Assembly (NCBI GenBank): GCA_020861125.1
Contig: JAJBSZ010000124.1
Coordinates: forward strand, 1 to 7,320
Direction of reading: 5' to 3'
From: Planctomycetota bacterium
Lineage (GTDB): Bacteria; Planctomycetota; SZUA-567
DNA length: 7,320 nucleotides
Shown: in pieces, positions 1 through 7,320 of the stretch
Position numbering within the stretch: the stretch's first letter is position 1
How the letters are laid out: each line of letters opens with the position of its first letter
Notes under the pieces: model-generated
The model's database searches: none
Seen by the model: only the letters and a program-made list of their open reading frames with translations
Told to the model about the DNA's origin: nothing
Translations under genes and position numbers: made by a program

Positions 1-190
1 GGAGAAAGAGGTACCGGGCGATCACCGGAAAATAAAAGGTGTCGAAATTGAAAAACCCCTTGAGACCACGGGACCGGATCTCGCCCAGATCCCGGTTGGC
101 GTCGCCAAGAAGATTCCGCGCCGCTTCCTTGGCCGCTTCGGCCGAAGCGACCGACTCACCTGTTTCCGGATTGTTCTCGCTCTCGCTCAT
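1..190 (-). CDS. Partial gene after rpoB, possible DUF4282-like membrane protein (N-terminal 63 residues)
   Basis: An open minus-strand frame starts with ATG at 188-190 and runs without a stop off the left edge. It is preceded by a strong purine-rich ribosome binding site (GGGGAGGGGG, about 191-203), which makes it a real start. Seen: the first 35 or so residues are acidic and alanine-rich, with no signal peptide, and look like a cytoplasmic disordered or helical lead-in. They are followed by GLKGFFNFDTFYFPVIARYL, which turns hydrophobic exactly at the window edge. That FFxFDxFxxPxIxxxL pattern resembles the entry into the first membrane segment of DUF4282 proteins (small two-pass membrane proteins of unknown function). 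This is inferred from a short stretch only. It lies 47 bases after the rpoB stop on the same strand with no visible terminator, so co-transcription with rpoB is plausible. It occupies the place where rpoC is expected, and nothing in it resembles the RpoC N-terminus. Confidence 0.6.
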   Translation of the reverse strand, partial: MSESENNPETGESVASAEAAKEAARNLLGDANRDLGEIRSRGLKGFFNFDTFYFPVIARYLFL

Positions 191-237
191 GTTCCCCCTC
201 CCCTGACAGTCCAAGAAAATACGTCACGCCACAACGG

Positions 238-5160
<4,923 letters not shown>

Positions 5161-5197
5161 GTGAGTCCTCGCGCTGGCTGATGTGGGTGGAACGGGC

Positions 5198-5241
5198 TTT
5201 CCGCGCCGGTTTCGGCTCTGGAGACGGAACTGGCGCGGAAA
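5198..5241 (-). promoter_or_regulatory. Third hairpin of the rplL-rpoB spacer (10 bp stem)
   Basis: Perfect inverted repeat: bases 5198-5207 (TTTCCGCGCC on the plus strand) pair with 5232-5241 around a 24-base loop. On the transcript it is the last hairpin, ending 37 bases before the rpoB start codon and clear of its ribosome binding site. No U-tract follows, so it is not a simple intrinsic terminator. An RNA-processing or attenuation role is possible. Confidence 0.5.
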
Positions 5242-5256
5242 TCCGGATGACGCACC

Positions 5257-5273
5257 GCGGTTTCGGAAACCGC
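5257..5273 (-). promoter_or_regulatory. Second hairpin of the rplL-rpoB spacer (7 bp stem, tight loop)
   Basis: Bases 5257-5263 (GCGGTTT) pair perfectly with 5267-5273 (AAACCGC) around a CGG loop on the plus strand, CCG in the transcript. It begins only three bases after the first hairpin, so the two could stack. No U-tract follows. Confidence 0.45.
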
Positions 5274-5276
5274 AGA

Positions 5277-5313
5277 CGGCGTCCGCCCGCGAAATACTCG
5301 CCGACGGACGCCG
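5277..5313 (-). promoter_or_regulatory. First hairpin of the rplL-rpoB spacer (9 bp stem)
   Basis: Bases 5277-5285 (CGGCGTCCG) pair perfectly with 5305-5313 (CGGACGCCG) around a 19-base loop. On the transcript it begins 22 bases after the rplL stop codon. In E. coli the rplL-rpoB gap carries a partial attenuator and an RNase III processing site; this position and structure are consistent with a similar role, which is inference only. Confidence 0.5.
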
Positions 5314-5335
5314 ATGCTGAAAAACCCGGTGCCGG

Positions 5336-5740
5336 TTACTTCAATTCGACTTCGCCGCCGGCTTCCTCGAGCTGCTGCTTGAGTTTGTCGGCTTCTTCCT
5401 TGGCCACCTTTTCCTTGACCGGGCTCGGGGCCTTTTCCACCAACTCCTTGGCTTCCTTGAGGCCGAGGCCGGTGATTTCCCGCACCGCCTTGATCACGGA
5501 AATCTTCTTGGTGGAATCCGGAACCGCCTTGAGAATGACGTCCTGGACGGACGGGGCGGCTTCACCGCCGGCGTCGGCGGCGGCGGGGGCGGCCATCATC
5601 ACGGCACCGCCGGAGGCGGGCTCAATGCCATGCACTTCCTTGAGATAGTCCGACAATTCCTTGGCTTCCAAAAGGGTGAGACCGACGATCTTGTCGCCGA
5701 GGGCCTTGAGATCCGCGTTCCATTCACGATTTTCCGACAT
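5336..5740 (-). CDS. rplL: 50S ribosomal protein bL12 (L7/L12)
   Basis: Stalk protein of the large ribosomal subunit. Dimers bind the bL10 C-terminal helix and recruit and stimulate the translational GTPases. The protein has 134 residues, slightly above the usual 120-130. Seen: the N-terminal dimerisation domain at about 10-40 ([19 protein letters not shown]), a flexible Ala/Gly/Pro hinge at about 41-63, and the C-terminal factor-binding domain at 64-134 with [20 protein letters not shown] (82-101) and the typical [10 protein letters not shown] ending. The ATG at 5738-5740 has an excellent ribosome binding site (GAGGAGAAGG) and the stop is TAA. It lies 73 bases after rplJ and 175 bases before rpoB. 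bL12 is needed in several copies per ribosome, so the strong ribosome binding site in an AT-rich, apparently unstructured spacer fits its need for more translation than bL10. Confidence 0.97.
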   Translation of the reverse strand: MSENREWNADLKALGDKIVGLTLLEAKELSDYLKEVHGIEPASGGAVMMAAPAAADAGGEAAPSVQDVILKAVPDSTKKISVIKAVREITGLGLKEAKELVEKAPSPVKEKVAKEEADKLKQQLEEAGGEVELK

Positions 5741-5813
5741 TGCACCTTCTCCTCAGAATAACCAAATACCACTGTAAATAAAGTAAACTCACGCCGTTGC
5801 GGTCGGGAAAACG
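5741..5813 (-). promoter_or_regulatory. AT-rich rplL leader with strong ribosome binding site
   Basis: The rplJ-rplL spacer is clearly more AT-rich than its surroundings between about 5751 and 5790, and I see no strong hairpin in it. It ends in GAGGAGAAGG about four bases before the rplL ATG. An open leader with a long purine ribosome binding site would favour high initiation on rplL. A promoter-like reading (TTTACT and TATTCT on the minus strand) has poor spacing and is not claimed. Confidence 0.4.
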
Positions 5814-6332
5814 CTACGCTGCGTTTTCCCCTTCCGCGATCTTTTCGATCTGGCTGGCCACCAACCCGCCGCCGGCGAGCAATTGCGCCGACAAGGCGCC
5901 GCCCATGGCCAGAACCTGGCCGGAGATGATGGACTTAAGCTCATCCTTGGTGGGACTCTTGGAGAGCTCGATCACCTTGGCGGTATCGAGGATGGACTTT
6001 TCAACCAGAGCGCCGTGCAAAACCAGCTCGGCGTGTTGCTTGCGGAAATCGACAAGAAAGCGGGCGGTGGATACGGGATCCTCGCCCCAGACGAATGCTG
6101 TCTGTTCCTTGCAGATTTCCTTCACTTCGCCGTGACCCAATTCCTTCATGGCTATATTGGCGAGACGGTTTCGGACGAACAGCATGGAACAGCCCATGTC
6201 CTGCAGCTTGGTGCGCAGTTCGTCGATCCCCGCCACGTTCATCTTGGGATAGCCGATGCTGATAACGAAATCGACATCCTTGAACGCCCGCCGGTATTGC
6301 TCGACCTGAAGAAGATTTACCTTGTTAGGCAT
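5814..6332 (-). CDS. rplJ: 50S ribosomal protein bL10
   Basis: Base of the ribosomal stalk: it binds 23S rRNA near uL11 and carries the bL12 dimers. At 172 residues it has the normal family length. Seen: an N-terminal RNA-binding domain with VDFVISIGYPKMNVAGIDEL (20-39) and the motif VRNRLANIAMKE (53-64), which matches the family pattern KNxLxxxA; the mid segment TAFVWGEDPVSTARFLVDF (78-96); SPTKDELKSII (126-136); and a C-terminal Ala/Gly-rich helix (about 144-170) where bL12 dimers dock. The docking helix is short, which I take as room for no more than about two bL12 dimers. The ATG at 6330-6332 has GGGAG seven bases upstream and the stop is TAG. It lies 42 bases after rplA, so a full L10-type autoregulatory leader cannot sit between the two genes. 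Confidence 0.96.
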   Translation of the reverse strand: MPNKVNLLQVEQYRRAFKDVDFVISIGYPKMNVAGIDELRTKLQDMGCSMLFVRNRLANIAMKELGHGEVKEICKEQTAFVWGEDPVSTARFLVDFRKQHAELVLHGALVEKSILDTAKVIELSKSPTKDELKSIISGQVLAMGGALSAQLLAGGGLVASQIEKIAEGENAA

Positions 6333-6374
6333 TTCACCACTCCCGAATATAAAACCTCACTGTCCCGGTCGCCC

Positions 6375-7082
6375 TCAGCTGGCAGCGACGGGTTCGGTTT
6401 GGAACGAGATCCGGTAACCCGGGCCCATGGTAGAGGAAACGAATATGCCGGTGATGTATTCGCCCTTCACCGCCTGGGGACGGATCGACTTGATGTGCTG
6501 GACGGCCGCCTGGATATTGTCCACCAGCTTGGCGGCGTCGAAGGACACCTTGCCGACGACCATGTGGACGTTGCCTTCCTTGTCGTTGCGGAATTCGATT
6601 TTACCGGCCGCAAACTCCGCCACCGCCTCCGGCACCTTGTCGGTTACCGTACCGGATTTGGGACTTGGCATCAAACCCTTGGGACCGAGCACCTTACCCA
6701 GCTTAGACAGGAACCGCATCATGGACGGATGCGCCACGGCGACGTCAAACTCCATCCAGCCGCCGGCGATCCGGTCCACCAGCTCCTGGCCGCCCGCCTC
6801 GATCGCCCCCGCCGCCTTGGCGGCTTCGGCCATCTCACCGTCGGCAAAGGCCACGACCCGCATCGACTTGCCGATGCCGTGGGGAAGGGAAAGGCTGCCG
6901 CGCACCAGTTGGTCGGCCTGTTTGGCGTCGATATTCAGCTTGATTGCCAAATCCACCGTTTCGTCGAACTTGGCCGACGCCTTGTCCTTGACCTGGGCCA
7001 CCGCGTCGGCCACCGCCAGCGGCTTGTTCCGGTCATGGTTTTCCGCAGCCTTGCGGAACCGTTTGCTGTGTTTCCGAGCCAT
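6375..7082 (-). CDS. rplA: 50S ribosomal protein uL1
   Basis: Large-subunit protein of the mobile L1 stalk, which assists release of E-site tRNA; in many organisms it also represses its own mRNA. It has 235 residues, a typical length. Seen: MARKHSKRFRKA at the start; domain I with FDETVDLAIKLNIDAKQAD (39-57) and SLPHGIGKSMRVVAFADG (65-82); domain II with GKVLGPKGLMPSPKSGTVT (129-147); and the return to domain I with GKIEFRNDKEGNVHMVVGKV (160-179) and SSTMGPG (216-222). The frame stays open for 54 codons upstream, with an ATG at 7242-7244, but that extension has no family counterpart. The chosen ATG (7080-7082) has AGGAG six bases upstream and gives the canonical N-terminus. The stop is TGA. 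A hairpin reaches into the ribosome binding site (see 7092-7140), so translational autoregulation is possible. Confidence 0.97.
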   Translation of the reverse strand: MARKHSKRFRKAAENHDRNKPLAVADAVAQVKDKASAKFDETVDLAIKLNIDAKQADQLVRGSLSLPHGIGKSMRVVAFADGEMAEAAKAAGAIEAGGQELVDRIAGGWMEFDVAVAHPSMMRFLSKLGKVLGPKGLMPSPKSGTVTDKVPEAVAEFAAGKIEFRNDKEGNVHMVVGKVSFDAAKLVDNIQAAVQHIKSIRPQAVKGEYITGIFVSSTMGPGYRISFQTEPVAAS

Positions 7083-7091
7083 TGTTCTCTC

Positions 7092-7140
7092 CTGGCGGTC
7101 CGCGTCTGCGATCCGGATCATCTCCCGGATGGACTGCCAG
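7092..7140 (-). promoter_or_regulatory. Two-storey hairpin overlapping the rplA ribosome binding site, candidate L1-responsive element
   Basis: On the transcript, the arm from 7131-7140 (CUGGCAGUCC) pairs with 7092-7101 (GGACCGCCAG) at 9 of 10 positions, with one A-C mismatch. Directly inside it, AUCCGG (7125-7130) pairs with CCGGAU (7111-7116) around an 8-base loop. Nine bases (7102-7110) are unpaired on the 3' side only. The 3' arm includes the first two bases of AGGAG (7089-7093), the rplA ribosome binding site. L1-binding mRNA sites also consist of an outer stem, an asymmetric loop with most unpaired bases on the 3' side, and an inner hairpin. The pairing is directly seen; L1 binding is inference, and I cannot match specific contact bases. 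Confidence 0.45.
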
Positions 7141-7155
7141 CGGTCATTCGGCTCC

Positions 7156-7249
7156 GGGATTACCCAAAAATCCCTTCGCCTGCCGCCGTCGGACGCCTGA
7201 TGTGTACCGTGTTCGGCAGCCATCGGGAACTTCCCGCCGGCCACCGGCG
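7156..7249 (-). promoter_or_regulatory. Additional hairpins in the rplK-rplA spacer
   Basis: Bases 7156-7161 (GGGATT) pair with 7169-7174 (AATCCC) around 7 bases, and 7235-7240 (CGCCGG) pair with 7244-7249 (CCGGCG) around 3 bases. Next to the second is the palindrome GGGAACTTCCC at 7225-7235. None is followed by a U-tract in the transcript, so I do not call a terminator. Short GC-rich stems arise easily by chance in such sequence. Confidence 0.25.
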
Positions 7250-7265
7250 TCGCCGCCCGTGCCGC

Positions 7266-7320
7266 TTAGTCGGCGATTTCAATGCCCATGCTGCGGGCGG
7301 TACCGGCGATAATCCGCTTG
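7266..7320 (-). CDS. rplK: 50S ribosomal protein uL11, C-terminal end only
   Basis: Only the last 17 codons and the TAA stop (7266-7268) are inside the window. They encode KRIIAGTARSMGIEIAD, which matches the near-invariant uL11 ending (IAGTARSMGIxV). uL11 binds the GTPase-associated region of 23S rRNA beside bL10. The upstream part lies beyond the right edge. The following gene, rplA, is as expected for this operon, although the gap of 183 bases is longer than usual. Confidence 0.93.
   Translation of the reverse strand, partial: KRIIAGTARSMGIEIAD

Noticed and set aside
191..237. Terminator between rpoB and the next gene
   Set aside because: No stem of useful length followed by a U-tract is visible on the transcript, so co-transcription is the simpler reading.
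5320..5337. Terminator-like AACC/GGTT stem with five U residues just after rplL
   Set aside because: The stem is only 4 bp, and an operon break before rpoB is not otherwise supported. It is too weak to call.
5751..5790. Possible promoter for rplL in the AT-rich spacer
   Set aside because: Candidate -35 (TTTACT) and -10 (TATTCT) boxes are about 21 bases apart. AT-richness alone explains the resemblance.
6427..7200. Plus-strand open frame of 257 codons opposite rplA
   Set aside because: It is antisense to a well-supported ribosomal protein gene and has no domain or ribosome binding site support.
7083..7244. 54-codon N-terminal extension of rplA from an upstream ATG
   Set aside because: The extension has no uL1 counterpart, while the internal ATG at 7080-7082 has AGGAG at ideal spacing and yields the standard uL1 start.

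Overview
The window is the C-terminal part of a bacterial ribosomal protein / RNA polymerase operon, read entirely from the minus strand. In transcription order (right to left) it holds the last codons of rplK (uL11), rplA (uL1), rplJ (bL10), rplL (bL12), a very long rpoB (RNA polymerase beta, 1640 residues), and the first 63 codons of a gene that is not rpoC. No mobile element, CRISPR array, tRNA or rRNA gene is visible. The gene order, GC-rich codon use and good Shine-Dalgarno sites show a normal chromosomal housekeeping region. The wording of the beta subunit, for example [20 protein letters not shown] with VVDQ in the rifampicin region, suggests a member of, or neighbour to, the PVC group (Verrucomicrobiota, Kiritimatiellota, Lentisphaerota, Planctomycetota). 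That placement is from remembered family wording only and is low confidence.

Region by region: 7266-7320 is the uL11 C-terminus. The 183-base rplK-rplA spacer is longer than it needs to be and contains several inverted repeats. The last of them is a two-storey hairpin that touches the rplA ribosome binding site and has the general layout of an L1-binding RNA. rplA (6375-7082) and rplJ (5814-6332) are separated by only 42 bases, which leaves no room there for a classical L10 leader. A short AT-rich spacer leads into rplL (5336-5740). A 175-base rplL-rpoB spacer then carries three consecutive perfect hairpins (9, 7 and 10 bp), a plausible attenuation or RNA-processing zone that separates ribosomal protein output from polymerase output. 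rpoB fills 238-5160. After 47 bases with no visible terminator, a partial minus-strand gene (1-190) begins with its own strong ribosome binding site and encodes a protein resembling DUF4282 membrane proteins.

Two things stand out. First, rpoB is about 300 residues longer than E. coli beta. The extra length is mainly two insertions upstream of the rifampicin region, plus a lengthened coiled-coil-like insertion before the active-site lysines. One insertion (residues about 600-762) contains two ungapped copies, 85 residues apart, of a module resembling a conserved segment of the beta-prime subunit (the GxTxLxxGxxLTExxY segment of RpoC), so it looks like an internally duplicated beta/beta-prime-type module. 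Second, rpoC does not directly follow rpoB, breaking one of the most conserved gene adjacencies in bacteria. Together these suggest an RNA polymerase locus that has been remodelled in this lineage. The translation genes themselves are ordinary.
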